From Patescibacteria group bacterium (GTDB taxonomy: Bacteria; Patescibacteriota; Saccharimonadia; Saccharimonadales; UBA4665), in assembly GCA_030272735.1 (NCBI GenBank), contig JARXKL010000002.1:35934-99933 (forward strand): a stretch of DNA of 64,000 nt, written 5' to 3'. A program made the position numbers and the translations under genes. Positions 7,666-17,020 of this stretch are shown here, piece after piece (within the stretch, counting starts at the first letter, position 1; each line of letters opens with the position of its first letter). The notes under the pieces are model-generated. The model did no database searches. It was not told the origin of the DNA and worked only from the letters and a program-made list of their open reading frames with translations.

Positions 7666-9255
7666 TCAAACACGTATTGCCTTAAAAGCGATTTTTCGGG
7701 CACGTTTAAATATCGGACGCACTTCTTCTAGTCCGAATACGGTAGAGAGCGCAAGGTGCGTCCCAAATATTACGACCGCAATCAGTAACAACTTGCTCCC
7801 GAGCGTAACGAAGCCTTTGTCTGCAGCACCCAAAGGGTACAATGTCACCGTAACAAACCCAGCGATCACGCTAAATCCGGTGACCGAAATTGTCCGCATG
7901 ACGCCATTCCAAAACTCAGCATTAAATAATTGATGGTCGCGGTACAGCATTATTGTCACCAATATGCCGACTTCGATCATTGAGACCAGGGACTGAGCTA
8001 TGGCCAAGCCCGCAACACCATAGCCACCTGGACGCGTAAGCGAATAAGCCAGGAATATGTTGAGCGCGATAGTAAACAGCGAAACAAGCAGCGGTGTGCG
8101 CGTATCTTTTTGGGCATAAAACCAGCGCGAGATAATGGAATACATAATACGGAAGAAAATAGCCAGCGTCAGGAACCCAAATATTGTAGCAATTTGCGGG
8201 CTACCATTTGCATATATTAATCGAGCTAAGTAGCCTCGGGCGAAGTAACATACGGTTACAAGTGGTGCGCTAATCCATATCATGGCCCGTATGACCATCA
8301 GGAAGTCTCTACGGAACAAGTCTGGTCGGTTCTGACTGAGTCGTGCGTTCAAACGCGGAAATGCAGCAGTAGAAATAGCTGTACCAATCAGCAATATTGG
8401 TGCGGTGCTAAGCACGAAGGCATTATTATAAAAACTAATCGCGCCGGAACCGAGCCCACTCGCGATATTGGTTTCTACAATGTTCTCAATCTGGTCGACT
8501 CCTTGGTCGAGTGAACGCGGTGGCAGGTTCCTGAGCACACTGCGAAAGTCCTTACTGCGCCATGCAATTTTGGGATGCCACTTGAACCCAGTCTTGTACA
8601 GTCCACACATTACAACGAGTAATTGAGCAATTGCGCCTATAAGGGCACCGAGACCAAGACCGGCCAAGCCTATATTGTCTTTAAACAGGTAAATACTGGC
8701 GATAATAGAAAGATTGTAGAACAGTGGCGCGATAGCAAAGAACAAGAAACGGCCAAGCGTTTGCTGCAAACTGGTCAGAATTCCAGAAATCGTAAACAGT
8801 AGCGGGTTGAATGACAGGAATCGCATGATATTTGTAGCTGTATCAAGCTGTTCTCCGCTTAATCCTGGGGCCACAAAGGTGTGGATTAATGGCCGGGCAA
8901 ACAAAAACATAATAACGCCAACAACAGCCATCAGAATGGCCAAGAAATTCATAAGTGATGCAGAAAGTTCCCACATGCCAGCACGGTCATTCTTGTACAG
9001 CCTGTCTGATAACACCGGCATAAAGGCTACGCCGAGGGCGCCAGCAGCGAGAGTAAAGAAGAAAAAGTCCGGAATGTTAAAGGCAGCAAAGTAAGCATCC
9101 GTACTTTGACCGCCAGAAGTTGGGAAGTTGGCATTGACCAGTTTGGTACGCAAAAAACCCAGGATTTGGCCAGATAACGATGCCGCAATAAGCAGTGCGG
9201 CAACATTGCCGATATTAATTTTGGGCTTTTTCTTGTGGTGGTCAGTTTGATTCAT
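7666..9255 (-). CDS. murJ: Lipid II flippase MurJ/MviN
   Basis: 529-residue polytopic protein of the MATE/MOP superfamily with about 14 helices. Seen: N-terminal GFLRTKLVNANFPTSG, the DAYFAAFNIPDFFFFTLAAGAL block, the FMPVLSDRL segment, and PRSLDQGVDQIENIVETN in the middle, all characteristic of MurJ/MviN. It flips the peptidoglycan precursor lipid II across the membrane; it is consistent with a Gram-positive-like wall. It lies downstream of ftsH on the same strand with an 87-nt gap. Confidence 0.93.
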   Translation of the reverse strand: MNQTDHHKKKPKINIGNVAALLIAASLSGQILGFLRTKLVNANFPTSGGQSTDAYFAAFNIPDFFFFTLAAGALGVAFMPVLSDRLYKNDRAGMWELSASLMNFLAILMAVVGVIMFLFARPLIHTFVAPGLSGEQLDTATNIMRFLSFNPLLFTISGILTSLQQTLGRFLFFAIAPLFYNLSIIASIYLFKDNIGLAGLGLGALIGAIAQLLVVMCGLYKTGFKWHPKIAWRSKDFRSVLRNLPPRSLDQGVDQIENIVETNIASGLGSGAISFYNNAFVLSTAPILLIGTAISTAAFPRLNARLSQNRPDLFRRDFLMVIRAMIWISAPLVTVCYFARGYLARLIYANGSPQIATIFGFLTLAIFFRIMYSIISRWFYAQKDTRTPLLVSLFTIALNIFLAYSLTRPGGYGVAGLAIAQSLVSMIEVGILVTIMLYRDHQLFNAEFWNGVMRTISVTGFSVIAGFVTVTLYPLGAADKGFVTLGSKLLLIAVVIFGTHLALSTVFGLEEVRPIFKRARKIAFKAIRV

Positions 9256-9342
9256 GCAATAGCCATAAAAGGTTTACTCGCTTCTAGTATAAAGCAGGTT
9301 CCCCTCTGTTAACAGGGCTATTAGCACGTAATGTTGCACATT

Positions 9343-11208
9343 CTAGTAAAGTGACGCAGCCGCTGGCAGTTTTGCACCTTCGAATACGGTCAGGATTTCG
9401 TCGGCGTCGACCGTTTCTTTCTCGAGTAATCGATCCTTTAGTGCTTCGAGTTTATCGAGGTTGGCCTTGATCACGGCACGAGCACGAACAGTTGCTTCGT
9501 TGATCAAACTTTCGACTTCTTCATCGATAGCTTTGGCAGTGTCGTCAGAGTAAGCGCGTTCCTGCATCATGCGGTCCATCATCATACCTTCATCAGTTGG
9601 GAAGACTTGGTTGCGCAATTTGTCACCCATACCTTGGTTCACGACCATGTCGCGGGCAATGGCTGCCGCGTTCGGCAAATCGCTGCCGGCACCAGTAGTA
9701 ATACGGTCTTTACCAAAAATAACTTCTTCGGCCACGCGACCACCGAGCGCGCGTGCTAATACGTCTTTGAATTCAATAACAGAAGTAAAATAGCGGTCTT
9801 CAGGTGGGATAAACCAGGTTACACCACCGGTACCGCCACGAGGAATAATAGTAACTTTGTGCACTGGGTCGCTGTCTGGCAAGACGTGACCAACAATTGC
9901 GTGGCCAGCTTCGTGGTAGGCCGTCATAACTTTGTCGGCTTCAGTCATCACTTTGCTCTTTCTTTCTGGCCCGATGGCTACACGTTCAAAAGCTTCGGTG
10001 ACGTCATGCTGCGTGATGTCGGAGTGACCGTTACGGGCTGCAATAATTGCGGCTTCGTTAGCCATGTTGGCGAGGTCAGCACCAGATGAGCCAGCCGATT
10101 TAGCAGCGAGAGCATCGAGGTCGACAGTTTTAGCTAATGGCTTCTTTTCGAAGTGTACTTTAAGAATTGCTTCGCGGTCTTTGCGGTCAGGCAAGCCAAT
10201 ATTTACGCGGCGGTCAAAACGACCTGGGCGTAGTAAGGCTGGGTCTAAGACATCAGCACGGTTGGTGGCAGCGAGTACTATAACGTTCTGGCCCTGATCG
10301 AATCCGTCCATTTCAACCAATATTTGGTTGAGGGTTTGCTCACGCTCATCGTGTCCACCCCCCATGCCAGAACCGCGGCGGCGTCCAACAGCGTCAATTT
10401 CGTCGACAAAAATAATACATGGTGCGTTCTTCTTGGCCTTCGCAAATAAATCACGTACGCGAGAGGCACCAACACCAACAAACATTTCTACGAATTCTGA
10501 ACCTGAAATGCTAAAGAATGGCACGTTAGCTTCACCAGCAACTGCGCGCGATAATAAGGTCTTACCGGTTCCTGGAGGACCAACCAATAGCACGCCTTTT
10601 GGTATGCGCGCGCCCATGCCTGAGAACTTTTTAGGGAACTTCAGGAACTCAACAACTTCTTCAAGGTCTTGCTTGGCCTCGTCGCTACCGGCAATTTCCT
10701 TGAAAGTAACTTTGTCTTTTTCGTTGCCATATAAACGGGCGCGGCTTTTGCCAAAGCTCATTGCTTGGTTGCCTTGGCCTTGCGCGCTGCGGAGCATAAA
10801 GTACAGCAATCCGCCAATCAGAACTACGGGTATAATTTGCCCGGCCAAGTTGACCCAGGCAGAGCTGCCATTAGTTTCTGGCTTGTAGGTTACTGCTACT
10901 TTTTTCGTATCTAACCCCTGTTCTTTTAGGCTTGCGTTCGGATCGATGAAGGCTTTGATGGTTGGTTTAGATTCGCCTTTTTTAGTAATGTCTAATTGGT
11001 TACCGGTCACCTCTATTTTATCGTATTTTCCGGCGTTGGCGTCGGCAATTACGGTAGAAACGGGTAAACCGGGTTTTGTTGGCTGATTGGCGGCTGCAAA
11101 TATTATAAGACCAAAAATAACGATTAGCGCTATGAAGCCAGCGTTCTTCATGCCCCTGTTGGTGGACTTATTTGGCTTATGGTTGGGTCGGGTGGGTTTC
11201 TTATCCAT
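9343..11208 (-). CDS. ftsH: ATP-dependent zinc metalloprotease FtsH
   Basis: 621-residue membrane-bound AAA protease that degrades misfolded membrane and regulatory proteins. Seen: two N-terminal membrane helices (residues about 21-41 and 122-141) bracketing the extracytoplasmic domain, Walker [19 protein letters not shown], pore FVEMFVG, Walker [17 protein letters not shown] with [19 protein letters not shown], and zinc site HEAGH followed by the third ligand in TGAGSDL. A TATAAT box at 11217-11222 lies 8 nt upstream of the ATG with no Shine-Dalgarno. Confidence 0.97.
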   Translation of the reverse strand: MDKKPTRPNHKPNKSTNRGMKNAGFIALIVIFGLIIFAAANQPTKPGLPVSTVIADANAGKYDKIEVTGNQLDITKKGESKPTIKAFIDPNASLKEQGLDTKKVAVTYKPETNGSSAWVNLAGQIIPVVLIGGLLYFMLRSAQGQGNQAMSFGKSRARLYGNEKDKVTFKEIAGSDEAKQDLEEVVEFLKFPKKFSGMGARIPKGVLLVGPPGTGKTLLSRAVAGEANVPFFSISGSEFVEMFVGVGASRVRDLFAKAKKNAPCIIFVDEIDAVGRRRGSGMGGGHDEREQTLNQILVEMDGFDQGQNVIVLAATNRADVLDPALLRPGRFDRRVNIGLPDRKDREAILKVHFEKKPLAKTVDLDALAAKSAGSSGADLANMANEAAIIAARNGHSDITQHDVTEAFERVAIGPERKSKVMTEADKVMTAYHEAGHAIVGHVLPDSDPVHKVTIIPRGGTGGVTWFIPPEDRYFTSVIEFKDVLARALGGRVAEEVIFGKDRITTGAGSDLPNAAAIARDMVVNQGMGDKLRNQVFPTDEGMMMDRMMQERAYSDDTAKAIDEEVESLINEATVRARAVIKANLDKLEALKDRLLEKETVDADEILTVFEGAKLPAAASLY

Positions 11209-11242
11209 GGATATTAATTATACCCCTGCTGACAAATTATTA

Positions 11243-12148
11243 CTAGCGCTCCAAGCCCCTGAGTGCTAAATTATCGATCCAAACCTGCATTGAAGCGCGC
11301 TGCAGCACGTCGAACCGGCTACCTGGCGTGGCAACTTTCGCCGCCACTACGAGGCGTTCAATAGTTTTTGAGTCGTATCCACTAATGCCCTCTTTTCGTA
11401 ACCAGGCAGCCATAATTTCGCAGGATACTTTATGGGGAAGCTGCATAAACCACAGACGATCAAGCCGGTGTTGGACGGTATGCATTGCTAGATGTTCCCG
11501 TAATTCTGTATCGAGCTCGCTATTTGTTGAACGGAGCTGCACTACAATATCGTGTAGCTGCTGCTTATGTTCCGCTTCGAATCGCGGCAATATTTTATGG
11601 CGAATATAATTGCGGGCATACGCAGTATCGACATTAGTCGAATCTTCGTGCCATTCGAGCTGATGCTCACGGGCGTGCGCAATAATCTCATGTTTTGGCA
11701 CGAGCAAAAAAGGCCTCAAAACGCCGTTGCGCGTTCCTAACGCTGTAATTCCTTTGCGACCGGTGCCGCGAATCATATTATGAATCGCAGTTTCCAGGGC
11801 ATCGTCTTGGTGGTGTGCAGTAATAATCGCTGAAGCCTCGCTCGCTGCCCGTACTTTTTCCAAAAACTTGTAGCGGGCTATTCTAGCCTGGTCTTCACTT
11901 GCCCCTGCGCCTAAATGTGCACTGTCATATATAAAGGGCAAGCCATACTGTTGCGCAGCCGCCTGCACCAAACGCCTATCGTCTACCGAATCCTGCCGCA
12001 TACCATGGTCTAAATGAGCGACGATAAGTTTATACGGTTCATCGCTCTCAGCGGCATGCGTGTGTAAATAATGGAGCAGCACCATAGAATCGACGCCGCC
12101 ACTGACGGCAACCACATACGTTCCAGGATTAGGTACTACAATTTCCAT
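11243..12148 (-). CDS. tilS: tRNA(Ile)-lysidine synthase TilS
   Basis: Modifies C34 of tRNA-Ile(CAU) to lysidine, so that it reads AUA. 301 residues with the PP-loop motif VAVSGGVDSMVLLHYL, LDHGMR, HHQDDALETAIHNMIRGTG and LRPFLLVPKHEI, followed by a short C-terminal domain; it is a compact form lacking the long TilS C-terminal part. Its probable substrate, a tRNA-Ile2, lies at 63877 in the same window. The -10 TACAAT (12157-12162) is 8 nt from the ATG without a Shine-Dalgarno. Confidence 0.94.
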   Translation of the reverse strand: MEIVVPNPGTYVVAVSGGVDSMVLLHYLHTHAAESDEPYKLIVAHLDHGMRQDSVDDRRLVQAAAQQYGLPFIYDSAHLGAGASEDQARIARYKFLEKVRAASEASAIITAHHQDDALETAIHNMIRGTGRKGITALGTRNGVLRPFLLVPKHEIIAHAREHQLEWHEDSTNVDTAYARNYIRHKILPRFEAEHKQQLHDIVVQLRSTNSELDTELREHLAMHTVQHRLDRLWFMQLPHKVSCEIMAAWLRKEGISGYDSKTIERLVVAAKVATPGSRFDVLQRASMQVWIDNLALRGLER

Positions 12149-12242
12149 GCCTTATTATTGTAGCAATGACAGCACGAAACGACGCTAAGCTTCTAATGCT
12201 TATATAGTCTGATAGACTGAATAGTAGCAACTCAAAACAAAT

Positions 12243-13010
12243 ATGACAGAATTAGTACTTTTTTTATCCGGCATAGTTGTCGGTGCCATGAACGCGATTG
12301 CCGGCGGCGGCATGTTGCTGGGTTTTCCTATTTTACTAACCACCGGCATCTCTCCGCTTATAGCCAACGCGACGAGCAGCGTCATTACTTTACCCGGTCA
12401 GCTGAGTTCAGCGTATGCTTACCGCACGTATTTGCGCAAGATACCTAAACTGTATTTATTGCTGATCATCCCTTGTATTATCGGTGCGGTTATCGGCACA
12501 TATATATTACGAAATACTCCGGCACAGCACTTCCAGGAATTGGTGCCCGGCTTGATACTTTTTGCGGTGCTGCTGTTTGCGTACCAGCCCTTTTTGCACA
12601 GAATGGTACACCGACATATGCACGGGTTGGCTAAATTTCGAAAGAGTAACCGTCCAGTCTACATTTTGTGCGTCGCTATGTTTCCTTTAGCGATTTACGG
12701 TGGTTATTTTGGTGCCGGAATGGGCTTTATAATGCTGGCGTTTATTGGGTTCACAAAGATACATGAGATTCACCAAGTAGCCGTACTCAAGAACATGATG
12801 GCTGCCGTTATTGTCGCAACATCAATTGTATGTTTGCTAGGGTCACATCTCATTAACTGGAAATTTGGACTGATTATGGGCGCAGGCAATATGGTTGGCG
12901 GTTACGCCGGTGCCCGCGGCGCGCAACGATTCTCTTCGCATGCAATTCGCATCCTGATTATCACGATCGGTATTACGACTGCAATTTACCTAGTCTTCAA
13001 GGATTACTAA
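12243..13010 (+). CDS. TauE/SafE-family membrane permease
   Basis: 255 residues with about eight membrane helices and the internal duplication of the TauE/SafE (UPF0721) family: N-terminal GAMNAIAGGGMLLGFPILL with NATSSVITLPGQLSSAYAYR, and second-half GGYFGAGMGFIMLAFIG with GNMVGGYAGARGAQR. Members export sulfite, sulfoacetate or related organic anions; the substrate here cannot be told. It diverges from tilS and is followed by a tRNA gene 60 bp downstream. Confidence 0.88.
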   Translation: MTELVLFLSGIVVGAMNAIAGGGMLLGFPILLTTGISPLIANATSSVITLPGQLSSAYAYRTYLRKIPKLYLLLIIPCIIGAVIGTYILRNTPAQHFQELVPGLILFAVLLFAYQPFLHRMVHRHMHGLAKFRKSNRPVYILCVAMFPLAIYGGYFGAGMGFIMLAFIGFTKIHEIHQVAVLKNMMAAVIVATSIVCLLGSHLINWKFGLIMGAGNMVGGYAGARGAQRFSSHAIRILIITIGITTAIYLVFKDY

Positions 13011-13070
13011 CTCTCGGGACCTAGCCAACAGGGATGAATCATGCTATATTGAGCGTTGCCAGACACACTT

Positions 13071-13147
13071 GGCGGCGTAGCTCAGCTGGTTAGAGCGCCG
13101 GACTCATAAGCCGGAGGTCACAGGTTCAAGTCCCGTCGCCGCTACCA
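13071..13147 (+). tRNA. tRNA-Met(CAU), probably the elongator
   Basis: 77-nt cloverleaf with encoded CCA. The anticodon loop is CTCATAA, anticodon CAT. Acceptor pair 1-72 is G-U, not the C x A mismatch of the initiator, and the 5' GGCGGCG / 3' CGCCGCT stem matches elongator Met tRNAs of Firmicutes. The anticodon stem has an A31-G39 mismatch. The window also contains an initiator and an Ile2-like CAU tRNA, which supports the elongator call. Confidence 0.85.
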
Positions 13148-13190
13148 CACCGCAGATACCTTTACTCCATGACTGCTTTGCGAATTATTT

Positions 13191-14102
13191 CTATAACAAG
13201 TCGGTCAGCATCATCATACCTTTGTTTAACAAATGCTGCGCATATTCGGGTTCAGTATCGAATCGATTGTATGCAGACAAGCCATACTGAAGCGATGCAC
13301 CTAGATTTAGTTGGAATGTGCGTGAATAGTCACTTAACCCAAGTTCTTCTCCTAAACCGTCCTCTACTTCTGCATAGGCCGACGCAGCTTTCAGTGAACC
13401 GGGTAGATCGTAAATTACAGTCGAGAGTGTTTTAAACTGAGAAATATTTATCATACATGCACCTCTATATACTGGTTGCTCCCATGGATCGATAAATAAT
13501 ATATTGTTATTTTTAAAAAATAAATTATCAGGAGTAAAATCTGCGATGAAGCAAGCCGACCTATCACCATACGCGCCTTCGAATGATATTTTGTTTAAAG
13601 CACGCAAGCCAGCTTGAGCATTCATGCCTTTATGTAACGCCATGGTAAAGTATTTTTTTGTTTCTTCTGCAACGTATTGTAGCGACCGCTGATTAAAGTT
13701 TTCAATGTCAGCAGAAATAGATTTTCGGAATAGTGTATGCATGCTTGCAAGTGCACTAGTGAAGTCTAGAGTACCGGCTTTGGATGACTCGCTTACATTA
13801 TTTCCTAAATCCGTAAGTAATAAATACAGAAAGTCATCTACTTCACCGTGGACATAGTAGGGGATAATATCTGCAGCCCCTGCGCTGGCAATACCTCTAT
13901 AGCCGGCAATATTATTTTGTATTTCTTTACGCGCAAGTGGCTCACTACCAATTTTTATAACTTTGCTGCCGCCTATACGATCTTTGCATCTGTATATAAA
14001 TGCACCTGTATGGCCGCATGACATAGTCTCAACGTCGGATAACTCATGTATAATTGCTATCTCGGCTAAGGCTTTATAAATTTTTGAATCTATATTCATC
14101 AT
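13191..14102 (-). CDS. Aminoglycoside phosphotransferase/choline kinase-like protein
   Basis: 303 residues with a protein-kinase-like fold. Seen: SKVIKIG as the ATP-binding lysine strand, hinge LLLTDLG, catalytic loop FIADFTPDNLFF with the Asp and Asn but lacking the usual His before Asp, and LFIDPWEQP as the metal-binding IDxxE/W element. The family phosphorylates small hydroxylated molecules. It is the last gene of the minus-strand group with PRTases, HAD phosphatases and the LOG-like gene, so a sugar- or nucleoside-like substrate is a reasonable guess. A 206-nt AT-rich gap without recognisable features separates it from the HAD gene upstream. Confidence 0.6.
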   Translation of the reverse strand: MMNIDSKIYKALAEIAIIHELSDVETMSCGHTGAFIYRCKDRIGGSKVIKIGSEPLARKEIQNNIAGYRGIASAGAADIIPYYVHGEVDDFLYLLLTDLGNNVSESSKAGTLDFTSALASMHTLFRKSISADIENFNQRSLQYVAEETKKYFTMALHKGMNAQAGLRALNKISFEGAYGDRSACFIADFTPDNLFFKNNNILFIDPWEQPVYRGACMINISQFKTLSTVIYDLPGSLKAASAYAEVEDGLGEELGLSDYSRTFQLNLGASLQYGLSAYNRFDTEPEYAQHLLNKGMMMLTDLL

Positions 14103-14308
14103 TTAGCAGAGGGTTATACTTAACATTAAATGTGTAACGAGTTTACTCATCAAACTTTTCGACACGTCCATATAGACTTTTATTATTTTTCTTAATATCA
14201 CTCCCGGAATTACTAATGGCACTGTAGCACAGCTTTCTGTAAGTAATATGCAAAAGATTATAAGTATTCATTACATAATGATATAGCGCATATCGAGAAG
14301 CTAGGCAA

Positions 14309-15175
14309 TTATTTTATAAATTGCAGTAGCTCATGGACCCCTTCAGTGTACCGGGCCTTTGCAACATGCTTTGCTGCATGCTTGGCCATTTGTTCGGCAT
14401 TATTTGGCGCAAGAAAAGTACCAAAACCATCAACCATTTCAAAGTCATTCAGTTCGTCGCCGATGACATATATTTGATCATACATCTTAATCTCACGCAG
14501 CTTTTGTAATGCTGTGCGTTTAGAAATAAAATTCGAATGCATCAAAATATTTCCAAATGCCTGTGAATAATTCACCGTGCAATTTATAGGTAATGATGGG
14601 TGGTTGCTTAAAAGTTCGGCAACTTTAGACACCTGTTCAGTCATGGAAATTAATCTGGTCGCTTTACTTTGTTTTAGATGGGCACTGACAGTGTACTGAC
14701 GATACTTATTATTGAGAACTACGATTGAGTCTTCCTCGAACATACTAGATTGATGATGAGATATGGCTTCCACAGTATTTTCATCTATCCAATGCACTAC
14801 TGTGTTGGGGAACTGTTCTTGAAGAACTGCGTATAATAATTTTTCGGCGTTTTCCTTAATTGACTCCACTTCGCCGAGCATTTCTTTTGGCAATAAATAA
14901 CCTGTGCTATTTGTTGTAGGATCATAAACAAATATACCATTTTCGCCAATCAGTGGGCCCGTAATATTAAATTGCTGCGCAACAGGTAAAAGATCATGCA
15001 ATGCCCGGTTTGAGTTTATGCAGAAAGACACGCCCAATGCGGACAGACGAGTAATTTCGCTTGTAAGATCTGGATAGTTACTCTGATACTCCTCGTCTAG
15101 TAGGGTGCCATCAATATCAAGCACCACTAGTGATTTTGTCGTAACTGAAACAGGCTTTTTACTTGAATTGGGCAC
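14309..15175 (-). CDS. HAD-superfamily phosphatase (Cof-like)
   Basis: 288 residues. Motif I is VVLDIDGTLLDEEYQ with both nucleophile and acid/base Asp, motif II is CINSNRA, motif III is the KRTALQKL lysine, and motif IV is VIGDELNDFEM; the cap between II and III is of the Cof/sucrose-phosphatase type. It starts with GTG at 15175, 17 nt inside the LOG-like gene, so the two are translationally coupled. It is a paralogue of the HAD gene at 19346-20182: both show the DxDGTLxDExYxxxxxDL start. Substrate unknown; a sugar phosphate or nucleotide from the adjacent pathway is likely. Confidence 0.8.
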   Translation of the reverse strand: MPNSSKKPVSVTTKSLVVLDIDGTLLDEEYQSNYPDLTSEITRLSALGVSFCINSNRALHDLLPVAQQFNITGPLIGENGIFVYDPTTNSTGYLLPKEMLGEVESIKENAEKLLYAVLQEQFPNTVVHWIDENTVEAISHHQSSMFEEDSIVVLNNKYRQYTVSAHLKQSKATRLISMTEQVSKVAELLSNHPSLPINCTVNYSQAFGNILMHSNFISKRTALQKLREIKMYDQIYVIGDELNDFEMVDGFGTFLAPNNAEQMAKHAAKHVAKARYTEGVHELLQFIK

Positions 15176-15716
15176 GATAAATCTCGCCTTCCCGAAATGC
15201 TATTTCAACAGCATCTTCCGGCGTCTTAGCTCCGTGAGTTAACGTTCGTTCTCTCGCATCAATATATGTATCGGCTAATTTATCTGCCCAGCCACCATAA
15301 CCCGTCAACACCACAGTTGGAATATTAGCTTGATAGGCAATCGCTAGCTCTGTAAGCGTACCGGATCCTCCACTAATCGCAATGACTGCATCACAACCGG
15401 TAACTAGTACTGTCTCTCTACCGCCGCCACGCTCTAATCCACAAGGTATAATAATATCCGCATTTTTTTGCCATATATCTTTACCCTTACCGTAGGTAAT
15501 CCCTACCGTCAGTCCGCCCGCACTTTGCGCACCACGACAGGCAGCGGTTGATAACGAGTCGTAATCTTTCTCGGCTCCAAAAAAGAGTATGCCTTGTCTT
15601 TCGGCTATCAGACGACCTATGCTTTCAGCGGCAGCTTCAAAGTCTTTAGTGTAATGTAAGTCTGCTGCAGAACCCATCACACCGATTTGTAGTCGTGTTT
15701 TTTTCTGTACATCCAT
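15159..15716 (-). CDS. LOG-like/TIGR00725-type nucleotide-binding protein
   Basis: 185 residues of the SLOG/lysine-decarboxylase-like family. Seen: QIGVMGSAAD at the N-terminus, then AVIAISGGSGTLTELAIAYQ, the GGxGTxxE motif that binds nucleotide phosphate, and VVLTGYGGWADKLADTYID. LOG members hydrolyse nucleoside 5'-monophosphates to free base and ribose 5-phosphate; TIGR00725 members are not characterised. I chose ATG 15716 because AGGAG stands 7 nt before it. The gene has its own promoter, a ~135-nt structured leader and an intrinsic terminator ahead of its ribosome-binding site. Confidence 0.75.
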   Translation of the reverse strand: MDVQKKTRLQIGVMGSAADLHYTKDFEAAAESIGRLIAERQGILFFGAEKDYDSLSTAACRGAQSAGGLTVGITYGKGKDIWQKNADIIIPCGLERGGGRETVLVTGCDAVIAISGGSGTLTELAIAYQANIPTVVLTGYGGWADKLADTYIDARERTLTHGAKTPEDAVEIAFREGEIYRAQFK

Positions 15717-15754
15717 GTGAGCTCCTATACATATGAGTTTATATATTAATAAGC

Positions 15755-15916
15755 AAAAAAAGACCCAAAGAGGGTCTTTTCTCATAACATACCATTTAAG
15801 AGAGACCGACTCCACGTATTTTCGCGACAACGGCTGACTTACTTAACGGTTAGACTCCCGTAGTGCATTTTGGCACTCAGCTTGCTCCGGCGTGACTGGA
15901 ACTCAAACGCTTTATA
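15755..15916 (-). ncRNA. Structured leader RNA ending in an intrinsic terminator (candidate attenuator or riboswitch)
   Basis: The transcript from about 15916 runs 136 nt to a terminator (AAAAGACCC, 5-nt loop, GGGTCTTTT, then T's; 15755-15780). Complementary segments predict a three-way junction closed by GCTGA/TCAGC, with hairpins AGTGC/GCACT and ACGG/CCGT. Downstream GGTCTCTC can pair with GAG..AGACC of the terminator 5' arm, a possible antiterminator. The LOG-like gene's AGGAG and ATG lie just past the terminator. I do not recognise a known riboswitch class. Confidence 0.55.
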
Positions 15917-15922
15917 ACTTTC

Positions 15923-15952
15923 AGTATAGCCGAAGTGAGCTTCAAACGTCAA
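15923..15952 (-). promoter_or_regulatory. Promoter of the leader RNA/LOG-like gene
   Basis: Minus-strand TTGACG (15947-15952), 18-nt spacer, TATACT (15923-15928), immediately after the stop codon of the upstream PRTase gene. Confidence 0.75.
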
Positions 15953-15954
15953 AT

Positions 15955-16965
15955 TCAACGCTGGTCAATTTGCGCCAAATAGTCGGTGACTCTAGTATCA
16001 AGAGCTGGAAACTTAGTGGAACCGAGTGGAAGTGGTATGCTAGTACGCTGCCGTGTATTTAGAAGTTTACCAATTGTAATATCTTCTTTAGGATTTAACT
16101 TAACAATAGTTTCAAACAAATTTCTCGTAAGCTCAATGCATTTACGTGACACTTCACTAGTCTTATCGTGCGGGATAGTCGCCCACTCAGCTGTAGGGCC
16201 ATATGGCTGAATGTATGGTGTTGCATACGATGATCTATTTTCGTCATAAAATGGATACGGCTGATCATCGAATATGACACCGAGTACTTTTCCGCAACCA
16301 GGCACAAATGGAATGAAATCGTGATCAGGAATCCAGTCTTTAACATTTGTAAACTTTTCTGTAGTAACTAAATCGTATTTAGTATGCTTCAACCAGCTAA
16401 GACTTGTACCTTTACAGTCAAAGCCTACAACGACTGCTTTTGTTTCGTGGCCGTGTTCTTGGAGTTTATTAACGCTATGGCGTATGGTTGAGCCAGTAAA
16501 AATTCCGTCCTCAACAATAACCACGTCTTTTCCGCGTAGTTGTTTTTCCTGGCTATCTATTTGAACATCAAGAGACGGATGACCTGGTCGTGGTCCAATG
16601 CCAATAGCCCTACCTTTGGTGTCGAAAATACGATTGATCTGTAAATGAGCCCCGTCTATTGGAGAAAATATTTCCGGGCAGGTACTCACTACAACTGGAT
16701 TTTCTAAACCTAAATCTTTAACCTTTCTATGTGCTGCTCCAAGCACACTATCAGCTAGGTCGCGCATGTGAACTGGGATAACTTTCGTCTCTGGCATTGC
16801 CTGCTGCAATACACTTGCCAGTTCACTTTGTAAATCGCGAGTATAGTCATCTAACGGGCCGGGCGCATCTATGCCGATGTGTATCAGAGACTTTAATTTT
16901 TCACCCAAATCCATAGTTAGAATATAGGTTGATTCTTCGCTTACATGGGGTGCTTGCTCAGCCAT
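15955..16965 (-). CDS. Orphan phosphoribosyltransferase-like protein (paralogue 2)
   Basis: 336 residues. The core is a type I phosphoribosyltransferase domain with the PRPP loop KDVVIVEDGIFTGSTI at residues 146-161 and a phosphate-contacting RPGHPS. The C-terminal third (YIQPYGPTAEWATIPHDKT...) is shared with the protein at 18372-19286 (YLEPFGSTSWASIPEDKS...), so the two are paralogues with a common extra domain. No base-specific signature is visible, so the accepted base is unknown. It lies downstream of hisS on the same strand and may be co-transcribed with it. Confidence 0.75.
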   Translation of the reverse strand: MAEQAPHVSEESTYILTMDLGEKLKSLIHIGIDAPGPLDDYTRDLQSELASVLQQAMPETKVIPVHMRDLADSVLGAAHRKVKDLGLENPVVVSTCPEIFSPIDGAHLQINRIFDTKGRAIGIGPRPGHPSLDVQIDSQEKQLRGKDVVIVEDGIFTGSTIRHSVNKLQEHGHETKAVVVGFDCKGTSLSWLKHTKYDLVTTEKFTNVKDWIPDHDFIPFVPGCGKVLGVIFDDQPYPFYDENRSSYATPYIQPYGPTAEWATIPHDKTSEVSRKCIELTRNLFETIVKLNPKEDITIGKLLNTRQRTSIPLPLGSTKFPALDTRVTDYLAQIDQR

Positions 16966-17020
16966 AAATACTCATTTCTTAGATAAACATTCTTATACTT
17001 GATATTATTGGGTATATTTC

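Noticed and set aside
10328..10888. 186-codon plus-strand frame opposite ftsH
   Set aside because: It lies entirely within the conserved ATPase region of FtsH on the other strand and resembles nothing.
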